Shown: piece after piece, positions 9,341 through 17,939 of the stretch
Position numbering within the stretch: position 1 is the stretch's first letter
Layout of the letters: every line of letters begins with the position of its first letter
Position numbers and translations under genes: made by a program
DNA from: Balneola sp.
Lineage (GTDB): Bacteria > Bacteroidota > Rhodothermia > Balneolales > Balneolaceae
NCBI GenBank assembly: GCA_017643645.1
Contig: JAEPNB010000003.1
Span: 124,001-188,000, forward strand
Reading direction: 5' to 3'
DNA length: 64,000 nt
Notes under the pieces: generated by a model
Told to the model about the DNA's origin: nothing
Seen by the model: the letters and a program-made list of their open reading frames with translations, nothing else
Databases searched by the model: none

Positions 9341-11335
9341 ATGGCTTCTTTAGATCAGCTGTGCGTAAATACAATAAGAACTCTTTCAATTGATGCTGTT
9401 CAGAAAGCCAACTCAGGTCATCCGGGAATGCCGATGGGTATGGCTGACGTGTCATATATACTTTGGACAAAATTTCTAAAGCACAATCCTAAAAACCCTG
9501 AATGGTTTGACAGAGACAGATTTATTCTTTCTGCAGGGCATGGTTCTATGCTCATCTATAGTTTATTGCATTTAACAGGTTATGATCTAAGTCTTGATGA
9601 GATTAAGAATTTTCGACAGATGGGAAGTAAAACAGCCGGACATCCCGAAAAACATTTAACGCCGGGAGTTGAAATGACAACCGGTCCATTAGGACAGGGG
9701 TTTGCAACCGGAGTTGGAATGGCAATGGCAGAAAAGTTTCTTAGAGGCAAATTCAATACTGAAGAGCATACTATAGTTGATCATTATACTTATGCTATAG
9801 TAAGTGACGGAGATTTAATGGAGGGAGTCTCTCATGAAGCGGCTTCATTAGCAGGTCATTTACAGTTGGGGAAAATGATCTATCTTTATGATGCTAATTC
9901 TATTTCAATAGATGGTTCAACAGATTTAGCATTTACTGAAGATCCGGTAAAAAGATTTGAAGCATATGGTTGGCATGTTCAGGAGATTGACGGGCATGAT
10001 CATATTCAAATTGAAGATGCAATTAGAAATGCTCAGTCAGAAACATCAAAACCTTCTATAGTAATTTGCAGGACTCATATTGGATATGGTAGTCCTAACA
10101 AGCAAGATTCTGCATCATCGCATGGTTCGCCATTGGGGGATGAAGAAATTGTACTTACAAAAAAAGCATATGGATGGGATCCTGAAAAGAAGTTTTTTAT
10201 TCCTGAGCAAGCACTGGCGGTATTCAGAGAAGAGATCACAAAAGGGGATGAAATTGAAAACTCCTGGAACGAAGTATTAAATGACTATCGTAAGCAGAAT
10301 AAAGATTTAGCTTCCGAATTTGAAAACTGGATGAACGGAAAGCTACCTGAAAATTTAGAATCTTTACTTCCTGAGTTCGATACAGATGAAAAAGGGCTCG
10401 CAACAAGGGCATCTTCCGGTACTGTATTAAACACTTTGAAGGATAGTATCAAAAATCTATTTGGCGGATCAGCAGACCTCGAAGGTAGTGTTAAAACAAA
10501 CCTGAAAAATGAAGGAGTTTTTAATGCTTCTAATTCTACAGGCAGAAATGTTCATTATGGAGTAAGAGAACATGGTATGGTAGCGGCATTAAACGGGATG
10601 GCGCTTCATGGAGGATTAATACCTTTTGGGGGTACTTTCTTTGTATTTACGGATTATTGCAGGCCGTCGATCAGGCTAGCGGGTCTTATGAATACGCCTT
10701 CTATCTATGTTATGACTCACGATAGTATTGGGTTAGGAGAAGATGGCCCTACGCATCAACCTGTTGAGCATCTGGCTAGTTTAAGAGCTATGCCAAATGT
10801 AAATGTGATTCGCCCGGGAGATGCGAATGAAGTTTCTTATGCATGGAAGTCAGCCATTGAAAGTAAAAATACGCCAACGATTATAGTTTTAACAAGACAG
10901 AATATTCCTACTTTTTTACGTAACGAAGATAACGCTGCAAGCTTGACGGAAAAAGGTGCTTATATTCTATCTGATTCTGATAAAGATATTCCTGATTCAA
11001 TATTAATCGGAACGGGATCTGAAGTACATTTAGCTATGGAAGCAAAAGCAATACTGACTGAAAAGGGAATGGATGTTCGTGTTGTTAGTATGCCTTGTTG
11101 GGAACTGTTTCAGCAACAGGATGAAGAGTATAGAGAAATGGTGTTACCACAATCGGTATTAAACAGAGTCTCAGTTGAAGCGGGATCTACTTTCGGATGG
11201 TCGAAATGGGTAGGAGATAGAGGTATTTCTATTGGAATTGATACTTTTGGAGAGTCAGCTCCTTATGAAGAGTTGTATGAGCATTTTGGGATTACAACTG
11301 AAAGAATAGTTGAAGCTGTGTTATCTCAAAAGTAA
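9341..11335 (+). CDS. tkt: Transketolase
   Basis: 664-residue thiamine-diphosphate-dependent transketolase of the non-oxidative pentose phosphate pathway, moving two-carbon ketol units between sugar phosphates. The N-terminus [20 protein letters not shown] is typical. The ThDP/Mg motif starts with [20 protein letters not shown] near residue 155. The central pyrimidine-binding domain has [19 protein letters not shown] and [19 protein letters not shown]. The C-terminal domain contains [12 protein letters not shown]. The length and all catalytic blocks are normal. It is monocistronic, ending at a strong terminator. Confidence 0.97.
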   Translation: MASLDQLCVNTIRTLSIDAVQKANSGHPGMPMGMADVSYILWTKFLKHNPKNPEWFDRDRFILSAGHGSMLIYSLLHLTGYDLSLDEIKNFRQMGSKTAGHPEKHLTPGVEMTTGPLGQGFATGVGMAMAEKFLRGKFNTEEHTIVDHYTYAIVSDGDLMEGVSHEAASLAGHLQLGKMIYLYDANSISIDGSTDLAFTEDPVKRFEAYGWHVQEIDGHDHIQIEDAIRNAQSETSKPSIVICRTHIGYGSPNKQDSASSHGSPLGDEEIVLTKKAYGWDPEKKFFIPEQALAVFREEITKGDEIENSWNEVLNDYRKQNKDLASEFENWMNGKLPENLESLLPEFDTDEKGLATRASSGTVLNTLKDSIKNLFGGSADLEGSVKTNLKNEGVFNASNSTGRNVHYGVREHGMVAALNGMALHGGLIPFGGTFFVFTDYCRPSIRLAGLMNTPSIYVMTHDSIGLGEDGPTHQPVEHLASLRAMPNVNVIRPGDANEVSYAWKSAIESKNTPTIIVLTRQNIPTFLRNEDNAASLTEKGAYILSDSDKDIPDSILIGTGSEVHLAMEAKAILTEKGMDVRVVSMPCWELFQQQDEEYREMVLPQSVLNRVSVEAGSTFGWSKWVGDRGISIGIDTFGESAPYEELYEHFGITTERIVEAVLSQK

Positions 11336-11360
11336 CTCGTTCTGAAAATTTATTAAGTAT

Positions 11361-11399
11361 AAAAAAGCCTGATTTATTTGATAAATCAGGCTTTTTTTT
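11361..11399. terminator. Bidirectional terminator between tkt and BNR-repeat gene
   Basis: A perfect 17-bp hairpin with a TTG loop: 11361-11377 pairs with 11381-11397 around the core GCCTGATTTAT / ATAAATCAGGC. A runs on the left and T runs on the right let it serve both the plus-strand tkt and the convergent minus-strand gene ending at 11411. Confidence 0.95.
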
Positions 11400-11410
11400 G
11401 GTTTTAAGAT

Positions 11411-14266
11411 CTATTTGATTAATGTCATTCTTTTTATTTGGGAGAAAGAACGATTCTGTGAAACAGATTTCGCATCAATTCTGTAAAGATAAACCCCACT
11501 TGCCAAATTAGCAGCATCGAAGCTTAATGAATGAGATCCGGCTGTGCGGGAAGCTCCATTGATGAGGTCCGCAACTTTTCTTCCGTTTATATCATACACA
11601 GAAATTGAAACGGTGCTATTAGATGGGAGAGAATAAGTAATATTGGTTGAGGGATTAAATGGGTTTGGATAATTTTGATCCAGACTAAATTCCTTAGGGG
11701 TATCAGCCAATTCTGTATTTTCGTTCGAAACAGACATAGATACATTTCCTAAGAAAATACCTCTTCCGTGTGTTCCTATTGCAAGTGTTTTATCTGATGG
11801 ACGATAATCCAGATATTCAACTACTGTATTTCCAATTGTTGAGGCTCCCTGAAATTTCCATTCTGTATTGGCTCCGTCAAGAGTATTTGTTGCATACAAA
11901 CCGGTACTTGTTCCTACAAAGTACGTTTTTTGACCTGAAGAAGTTTTGGTAATAGCTGCTGTTCTTACAGAAGGTCCGTTGCCATTAGCCGGTTCTAAAT
12001 TTCCTCCAATACCGGTCCAGGTAACCCCTCCATTGGTTGAGTAGTAAATGCTTTCAGTACTGTAATTCGAAACTACAGCAATTAATTCATTTCCATTGTC
12101 TTCACTTACAGCTATATCATGAATATAAGCCCCCGAAGGAGGAATAGAATCTGATGTTGCTGAGGTAAAGGTACGGACTATTAAATCTGATGGAGATGTT
12201 GTAGTAGAAGCATTTTTTAACCTGTAAATCTTAGGAGCTGATCCATTTGAAAAAGAGGCATAATAGAGTACGTCAACAGGATTTGTTGTACTAATTTCTA
12301 ACGTAGAAATTATCGAACCTTGGTCTGTTGAGAAGTCTGATAATTCAGTCCATCCCTGAGAAATGCCATCCGGTTGAGAAGTATTTCTAAGCAATGAAGT
12401 AACTATATCATTTCTATGCAATTTGTTGCCATCCGGATAAAACAGGATATCCTCATTAGTATGATTTACCAAATAAGGATGTATAAACAGTTGGTCTGTG
12501 GCTCCTATAGGTGCTATATATGAAAATGAAGTAGGATCTCCGGTAACGGTATAATCGTATTTAATAAGTCTGCCTCGTTGAGAAGAAGTTGTTAAGTAGT
12601 TTGTACCTAAATAAGCATATGCTCCATCACCTGATGATATGTCTTCAGAGGAAGAAGTTCCTAATATATCATCAAATTCAAAATAAGGAGATCCGTTATC
12701 CTGTGTTCCTCCAAGGATACGTGTATCACCAGCGTCAGGGTGTAATGTTACAGTATAAAATTGAGTGACATTGTAGCCATTATTAAGATCGTTCCAGTTA
12801 ACACTTGACTGAGTGATATTTGTACTTCTGCCTATTCCGCCATCATGGCTACTGAATAATATGTCAGGATCTGCAGGACTGAATACAGCGGCATGTTGAT
12901 CCGGATGGTGTCTTCTATATTGAGACACATCATTATCTTTATCATAGCCACCTATCCAGTATTTATTAACTTCTGTTACATCAGTATTTCCATCTGAATC
13001 TGAATCTTCAGGAACAGAAGTAAATCCATCCAATGACCGAAATAAATTGGTACCGCCAATAACTAAAATATCAGGGTTTTCTGGATGTACTTCACAGACC
13101 ATATTATAGCCACCCTGTAAATTCAAATTACCAACAGGACTTCCAAAGTCAGGGATATTGCTGGTTCTGTTAAAAGAGTTAACATTGTTGATATCAGAAA
13201 CATCTATAAGGAAAAGATTAGCTTGGTTATTATTATTTGCAACAAATACGTAAATGCTATCAGGGCTGGATTCTGAAGTGCCAATCACGGCTCTTCCGGG
13301 AGCTGATGGATAATCATTTGGGGTTACATCTGTCCAGGTTTGTCCATCATTTGTAGAAACATAAACGCCGGATGAATTAGTTTGTGAAAAACCATTGAAA
13401 GGCCTTGAAATTGCGGCTACTACAGTACCATTAGAGGCCACCTGAACATCACTGTAAATATGTTCATTAGTACCGCCAAGAACCAGACTGTTTGAAACGA
13501 AATTATTTGTTGACCTGTAAACTCCAATAGCATTACTGGAAAAGAATTTTGTACCAGTTGTCGGACTTACTTCTATTCTTGATATAAAATCGAATTCAGA
13601 ATTGAAGGATACATCATCGTCAGCAGTAGCAGGAATTCGTGCCCAGCTGTCACCGTTATCATTTGAAACATAAATACCTGATCCATAAAGCTGACCCCCG
13701 CCACCTCTTGCTCTTGAAGAAGCTCCTGAAAATTCACCTGTTGAGTAATACCAGGTATCTAAATTATCAGGATCCTGTATAAGTGAAGTTACTCCCAGAT
13801 TTTCACCCAGGTCACTTGTTTGTACCCAATTTTGACCACCATTAGTTGTTTTCCACATTCCGCCTGAAGCTCCGCCTGCCAGAATAATGTCTTCATTTCT
13901 GGAATCAACTCCCAATCCTCGGGTTCTGCCTCCAACATCATCAGGACCGGCTTCTACTATTTCTATTTCTTCCTGAAGAAGAGCTGACTTATTGCGTATA
14001 GAGCTCTCAAGTTTCTTAGCATGCTCCAATTCTCTGGATCGGATATTATATGGAATAGAGTTTGTAAGAGGATCTCTGGTTAATCTGAAAAAATGGTCTT
14101 GTCTGTCTTTAGCATTTTCAGCTCTGTCATAGACAGATTTTTCATGTTCTGTCAAAAAATGGGTTTCTGTTTTGTCAGGTCTTTGGTTGGGTAACAAAAG
14201 TACCATAATAACAAGCGTAGCTGAAAGCATGATCACACTCAGCAAATTCTGTTTACGTTTATTCAT
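11411..14266 (-). CDS. Secreted BNR/sortilin-like repeat protein with T9SS sorting domain
   Basis: 951-residue exported protein. The N-terminus has a long hydrophobic signal (LLSVIMLSATLVIMVLLL). The body is a series of BNR/Asp-box-like beta-propeller repeats, e.g. GGMWKTTNGGQNW, IYVSNDNGDSWARI, VYVSTNDGQTWTDV and IYYSTNGGVTWTGI, the pattern seen in sialidase-like and Vps10/sortilin-type propellers. The C-terminus (about 870-951) is a type A T9SS sorting domain: LDQNYPNPFNPSTNITYSL, DINGRKVADL, SGVYLYRI and KRMTLIK. This predicts export by type IX secretion to the cell surface or medium. No catalytic function can be assigned; BNR repeats often mediate binding. It is two bases downstream of a lipoprotein gene and likely co-transcribed with it. 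Confidence 0.85.
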   Translation of the reverse strand: MNKRKQNLLSVIMLSATLVIMVLLLPNQRPDKTETHFLTEHEKSVYDRAENAKDRQDHFFRLTRDPLTNSIPYNIRSRELEHAKKLESSIRNKSALLQEEIEIVEAGPDDVGGRTRGLGVDSRNEDIILAGGASGGMWKTTNGGQNWVQTSDLGENLGVTSLIQDPDNLDTWYYSTGEFSGASSRARGGGGQLYGSGIYVSNDNGDSWARIPATADDDVSFNSEFDFISRIEVSPTTGTKFFSSNAIGVYRSTNNFVSNSLVLGGTNEHIYSDVQVASNGTVVAAISRPFNGFSQTNSSGVYVSTNDGQTWTDVTPNDYPSAPGRAVIGTSESSPDSIYVFVANNNNQANLFLIDVSDINNVNSFNRTSNIPDFGSPVGNLNLQGGYNMVCEVHPENPDILVIGGTNLFRSLDGFTSVPEDSDSDGNTDVTEVNKYWIGGYDKDNDVSQYRRHHPDQHAAVFSPADPDILFSSHDGGIGRSTNITQSSVNWNDLNNGYNVTQFYTVTLHPDAGDTRILGGTQDNGSPYFEFDDILGTSSSEDISSGDGAYAYLGTNYLTTSSQRGRLIKYDYTVTGDPTSFSYIAPIGATDQLFIHPYLVNHTNEDILFYPDGNKLHRNDIVTSLLRNTSQPDGISQGWTELSDFSTDQGSIISTLEISTTNPVDVLYYASFSNGSAPKIYRLKNASTTTSPSDLIVRTFTSATSDSIPPSGAYIHDIAVSEDNGNELIAVVSNYSTESIYYSTNGGVTWTGIGGNLEPANGNGPSVRTAAITKTSSGQKTYFVGTSTGLYATNTLDGANTEWKFQGASTIGNTVVEYLDYRPSDKTLAIGTHGRGIFLGNVSMSVSNENTELADTPKEFSLDQNYPNPFNPSTNITYSLPSNSTVSISVYDINGRKVADLINGASRTAGSHSLSFDAANLASGVYLYRIDAKSVSQNRSFSQIKRMTLIK

Positions 14267-14268
14267 TA

Positions 14269-14673
14269 TTAATTATTGATAGTTATTAATTTCCAGAGGT
14301 TAGTCTTTTTATCGTTACCCATCATCATTCCACTTTGCTCAATCGAAAGTATTGCGGTCAGAGTTCCGTTTTGTTTGATTTTATTTGAAGATTTGTTAAA
14401 TAACTCGTTGTCAATTACGAATTTTAAACTGGAACCTGAAGGAACAGGGTCGGTAGAACTTCCATAATTTAGGATTTCCAAGACCTCAGAGGAAATTATT
14501 TTCTGAGAACCACTATCTTCAATAGTTAAAATTTTTAGATTAGCCTGAATGTATCCGGGAGCCAAACTTATTTCAGCTTCGGGAGCTGGTTCAGAATTGT
14601 CAGTCATCTTTTTTTTATTAGCACAGCCTAGTATCAAAGCAGTACAAATTACCAGCAATAAACTTTTTTTCAT
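14269..14673 (-). CDS. Small lipoprotein of unknown function
   Basis: 134 residues with a lipoprotein signal: MKKSLLLVICTALILGC, with the lipobox LILGC and the lipidated Cys at 17. The mature part starts with a charged linker (NKKKMTDNSEPAPEAEI) and then forms a predicted beta-rich domain (AEISLAPGYIQANLKILTIE, SSLKFVIDNELF). It precedes the secreted BNR-repeat gene by two bases, so the products may work together at the envelope. No family is recognised. Confidence 0.75.
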   Translation of the reverse strand: MKKSLLLVICTALILGCANKKKMTDNSEPAPEAEISLAPGYIQANLKILTIEDSGSQKIISSEVLEILNYGSSTDPVPSGSSLKFVIDNELFNKSSNKIKQNGTLTAILSIEQSGMMMGNDKKTNLWKLITINN

Positions 14674-14766
14674 TTAGAATAGATGAATTATTAGTTAGCA
14701 CAATATTGTAATTTACTTTAACTATATCAGTATTAATTTATAATATTTTAGTCAACAACAGTAGTT

Positions 14767-15948
14767 TTGAATAAACTTTTATTTAAAAAGATAATTGCTC
14801 AAACAAGTGATACACCTATGGGATTAGAGATATCTAATGCTGAAGGATGTTATATATTTACCGTTAATGGTAAAAAATATCTCGATTTTATATCAGGAAT
14901 TGCCGTGAGCAGCTTAGGTCATAATCATCCAAGAATAATTCAGGCTTTACACGAACAAATTGACAAGCATCTTCATGTAATGGTTTACGGAGAGTTTATT
15001 CAAAAGCCTCAAATAGAATTTGCTCAACTGTTGCTGGAGCAACTTCCCTCATCATTAGAACAAATTTATTTTGTGAACAGTGGAACAGAAGCTGTTGAAG
15101 GAGCTCTTAAGCTGGCTAAGAAATTTACAGAGAGAACAAAATTAGTTGCATTCAGAAATAGCTACCACGGAGATACTCATGGCTCTTTAAGTGTTACCGG
15201 TAGAGATGTTTACAGAGATCCTTATTTACCACTATTGCCAAATGTTAGTTTTGATGAGTTTAATTCGAATTCTGTACTTGATCTGATTGATGAAGAAACC
15301 GCGGCAGTAATTCTGGAACCTATTCAGGGAGAAGGAGGAATAATTCCAGCAAACAAAGAGTGGCTTCAGGCAGTAAGAAAAAAGTGTAAAGAAAGTGGAG
15401 CGCTTTTAATTTTTGATGAAATTCAAAGTGGGTTTGGAAGAACTGGTAAACTATTCGCCTTTGAACATTATGAAGTAATACCGGATATTTTATGTATCGC
15501 AAAAGCTATGGGAGGAGGAATGCCTGTTGGTGGATTTGTATCTTCATCTGAAATTTTTCAAAGCTTCAAATATAATCCTCCGTTGAATCATGTGACCACT
15601 TTTGGAGGACATCCGGTGAGTTGCGCAGCTGCGCATGCCAATTTGAAAGAACTGTTGTCCGGCAATTATCTTAACAGAGCTCAGGAAATTGAAAACAAAA
15701 TTAAATCAAATTTGAGAGGGAAGGGAATTATTGAAGTAAGAGGAACCGGGGCAATGCTAGGTTTAGAACTTGAAACCAAGGATCTTACTGAAGCTGTTGT
15801 AAATCATTGCTTTGAAAAAGGCATTCTATTGGGGTGGACGCTTCACTCTAATACCTTGGTCCGCCTTGCACCTCCTTTAATTATAACAGATGAAGAGCTG
15901 AATTTTGTTACAGACACTATTCTTGATGGAATAAATAACTACTTCTGA
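14767..15948 (+). CDS. Class III PLP-dependent aminotransferase
   Basis: 393-residue fold-type I aminotransferase of class III (ornithine/acetylornithine/4-aminobutyrate type). The N-terminal NGKKYLDFISGIAVSSLGHNHP block, the phosphate-binding VNSGTEAVEGALKLAKKFT, LLIFDEIQSGFGRTGKLF with the PLP-ring Asp, and CIAKAMGGGMPVGGF with the Schiff-base lysine at 246 are all present. The start is TTG at 14767. The substrate cannot be fixed: no arginine- or biotin-pathway neighbours are present, so argD is not assigned. The 3' end overlaps the convergent VOC gene by 10 bp. Confidence 0.9.
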   Translation: MNKLLFKKIIAQTSDTPMGLEISNAEGCYIFTVNGKKYLDFISGIAVSSLGHNHPRIIQALHEQIDKHLHVMVYGEFIQKPQIEFAQLLLEQLPSSLEQIYFVNSGTEAVEGALKLAKKFTERTKLVAFRNSYHGDTHGSLSVTGRDVYRDPYLPLLPNVSFDEFNSNSVLDLIDEETAAVILEPIQGEGGIIPANKEWLQAVRKKCKESGALLIFDEIQSGFGRTGKLFAFEHYEVIPDILCIAKAMGGGMPVGGFVSSSEIFQSFKYNPPLNHVTTFGGHPVSCAAAHANLKELLSGNYLNRAQEIENKIKSNLRGKGIIEVRGTGAMLGLELETKDLTEAVVNHCFEKGILLGWTLHSNTLVRLAPPLIITDEELNFVTDTILDGINNYF

Positions 15949-16352
15949 TCACTCAAAGAATAGTTAACCATCCATCGAATTCCGAATTTATCTAAAAGCA
16001 TCCCGAACTTAGCACCCCAAAAAGTAACTTCCAGTGGCATTGTAACTTTACCGTCTTTTGCCAGGTTGTTAAACACTTTCTCCATCTGATCTTCATTTTC
16101 AAAATTGAGATTTATCTGAATATTATCTCCGACTGTTACTTTTTTATGTGGAGCTCCGTCAGAGAACATTAATTTTTGATTTCCAATGACTAATTCGGCA
16201 TGCATAACTTTATTTTTATAGTCTTCCTCAACCGGCATTTCGGTATCTCTAAAACGTTTTATGGCCAGTTTCCCTCCTAAACATTGATGATAAAAATTGA
16301 CAGCTTCTTCACAATTTCCTTGAAAGATTAAATATGGTGAAATAAAATTCAT
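15939..16352 (-). CDS. VOC / PhnB-like glyoxalase-fold protein
   Basis: 137-residue protein of the vicinal oxygen chelate superfamily, PhnB-like branch: ISPYLIFQGNCEEAVNFYHQCLGG at the start, HAELVIGNQKLMFSD in the middle and VTFWGAKFGMLLDKFGIRWM at the end. PhnB-like proteins are small dimeric proteins whose substrate is mostly unknown. It sits at the 3' end of a minus-strand run from a TonB receptor, 11 bp after the DUF4159 gene. Confidence 0.85.
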   Translation of the reverse strand: MNFISPYLIFQGNCEEAVNFYHQCLGGKLAIKRFRDTEMPVEEDYKNKVMHAELVIGNQKLMFSDGAPHKKVTVGDNIQINLNFENEDQMEKVFNNLAKDGKVTMPLEVTFWGAKFGMLLDKFGIRWMVNYSLSDQK

Positions 16353-16363
16353 AATTATTGCAA

Positions 16364-17026
16364 TTAGAGTTCAGTTAATGCATAAACAAGGATATTAGCT
16401 CCCATTCTCAAGGCTTGTTGTCGGACTGATTCGGGGTTGTTATGAATTTCAGGATCTGCCCAGCCATCTGCTAAATTTGATTCATAGGTATAAAAAACGA
16501 CCATTCTCCCATTTTTGAACAATCCGAAGCCTTTAGGAGATTGATTGTCGTGTTCATGAACTTTGGGTAAACCATTTCCGAAATTAAATACATTATTATA
16601 GATAGGATGCGAATATGGAATTTCAATGAATTCCTCTTCCGGATAGACTTGTTGCATCATTTTTCTGACATGTTCATCAATTCCGTAATCATCGTCTATA
16701 TACAGAAAACCTCCGTTATCCAGATAAGTCTTCAAATTATTAGCTTCGGAAGAGTTAACACTGATATTACCATGACCGGTTAAAAAAACAAACGGATAGC
16801 TATGAAGATCGCTGCTTCCTAATGAAACGTCTTTATATTCTGACTTTATGCTGATGGAGAATTGGTTCTGAACAAAATTGATCAGATTAGAAAGAGAGGA
16901 AGGGTCGTTATACCAATCGCCACCACCTCTGTATTTTGCTCTGGCTATCTCAAACTCAGATGAACTTTGGGAAAAAGCAGAAGGTTGAAAAAAAATAAAA
17001 ACAACTGTTAAAAGGAAAAGTCTCAT
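16364..17026 (-). CDS. DUF4159 domain exported protein
   Basis: 220 residues with a signal peptide (MRLFLLTVVFIFFQPSAFSQ). The mature part fits DUF4159: FEIARAKYRGGGDWYNDPSSL, YPFVFLTGHGNISVN, LDNGGFLYIDDDYGIDEHV and NILVYALTEL, a flavodoxin/ThuA-like fold. The function is unknown; DUF4159 proteins are often found in exported-protein clusters. It is 12 bp after the DUF4249 gene, in the same minus-strand operon. Confidence 0.82.
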   Translation of the reverse strand: MRLFLLTVVFIFFQPSAFSQSSSEFEIARAKYRGGGDWYNDPSSLSNLINFVQNQFSISIKSEYKDVSLGSSDLHSYPFVFLTGHGNISVNSSEANNLKTYLDNGGFLYIDDDYGIDEHVRKMMQQVYPEEEFIEIPYSHPIYNNVFNFGNGLPKVHEHDNQSPKGFGLFKNGRMVVFYTYESNLADGWADPEIHNNPESVRQQALRMGANILVYALTEL

Positions 17027-17038
17027 AAAAATGAAGAG

Positions 17039-17935
17039 TTATTCAGGTCTTTTAATATAAGTTTGAATTGTATCTGCAGCAAGGGATCCGAATACACCAA
17101 TTCCCCCTTCAAGTCGGTAGATCGCATTTGGAATTTCTCCCGGAGAAAGTGTGGACCCTCCAAGCTGAACAGACTGAGATCTCAAAAAATCATAAATATT
17201 GTCATCAATTGTATTTGCGATAATCTGATTGTTTCCAAAGAATGCTACGGCCAGCCAGGGGTATTTTAAAGTTATAGACCCATTGGGTTTGGTTTCAAAA
17301 TTAGCTTCATTAACAATTCCCGAACTTGTTTTTACAAAATCACCAATCTCATCCCCTTCATCAAAAAAGTCGGCATATAAAGGAGTGAAATTTTCTTTAA
17401 CCGGATTTAAAGCGATAGTGGTAAAAATAAAATAACTCTGTCTTTCTGCATTAACACTAGGTGTAATTTCAATTTCTATTTGATTCTCGGATTGATAAAT
17501 AACAGTATCCGGAATTTCGCTCCTTGTACTGAATGTATCAGGAACTGAGGTATATCCAGTTATCAGACTGTTCGGGTCGTTGGGCAGGTCTGTAATTTGG
17601 AGCTGATAGATTCTTGATGGCATAGTTTTATGATTCAATACGGGAGTGTACACTCCTGCATTATCCATTTGATATGCAAAAGACTGAACAATAGTGGAGT
17701 CTCCATCACCGGAAAGTAAATTAATTTGAACGTTGGCTCCTGAAACGGCATAGTCTTCAAAACTATATGGCGATGTTGCAGGAGCTGTTGTAGACAGATA
17801 TACCGCAGGGAGGGTATCACCGGCTACCATATAGCTTTCAACAACATAAAACTCTTCATAGTCATCCTGAGGATATAAATCACAAGAAGCCATAATTAAA
17901 GAAAATGCAAAAAGGGTAAGAAATAGTGAGCGCAT
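17039..17935 (-). CDS. DUF4249 domain lipoprotein, partner of TonB receptor
   Basis: 298 residues from the ATG at 17935. The signal MRSLFLTLFAFSLIMASC ends in a lipobox with Cys at 18. The mature sequence (EEFYVVESYMVAGDTLPAVYL, then a beta-rich body ending GGIGVFGSLAADT) fits DUF4249, outer-membrane-associated lipoproteins in Bacteroidota usually encoded next to a TonB-dependent receptor, as here (4 bp downstream of the receptor stop). A longer frame to 18061 is rejected because it overlaps the receptor and loses the signal peptide. Its role in substrate capture is inferred. Confidence 0.82.
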   Translation of the reverse strand: MRSLFLTLFAFSLIMASCDLYPQDDYEEFYVVESYMVAGDTLPAVYLSTTAPATSPYSFEDYAVSGANVQINLLSGDGDSTIVQSFAYQMDNAGVYTPVLNHKTMPSRIYQLQITDLPNDPNSLITGYTSVPDTFSTRSEIPDTVIYQSENQIEIEITPSVNAERQSYFIFTTIALNPVKENFTPLYADFFDEGDEIGDFVKTSSGIVNEANFETKPNGSITLKYPWLAVAFFGNNQIIANTIDDNIYDFLRSQSVQLGGSTLSPGEIPNAIYRLEGGIGVFGSLAADTIQTYIKRPE

Positions 17936-17939
17936 GAAA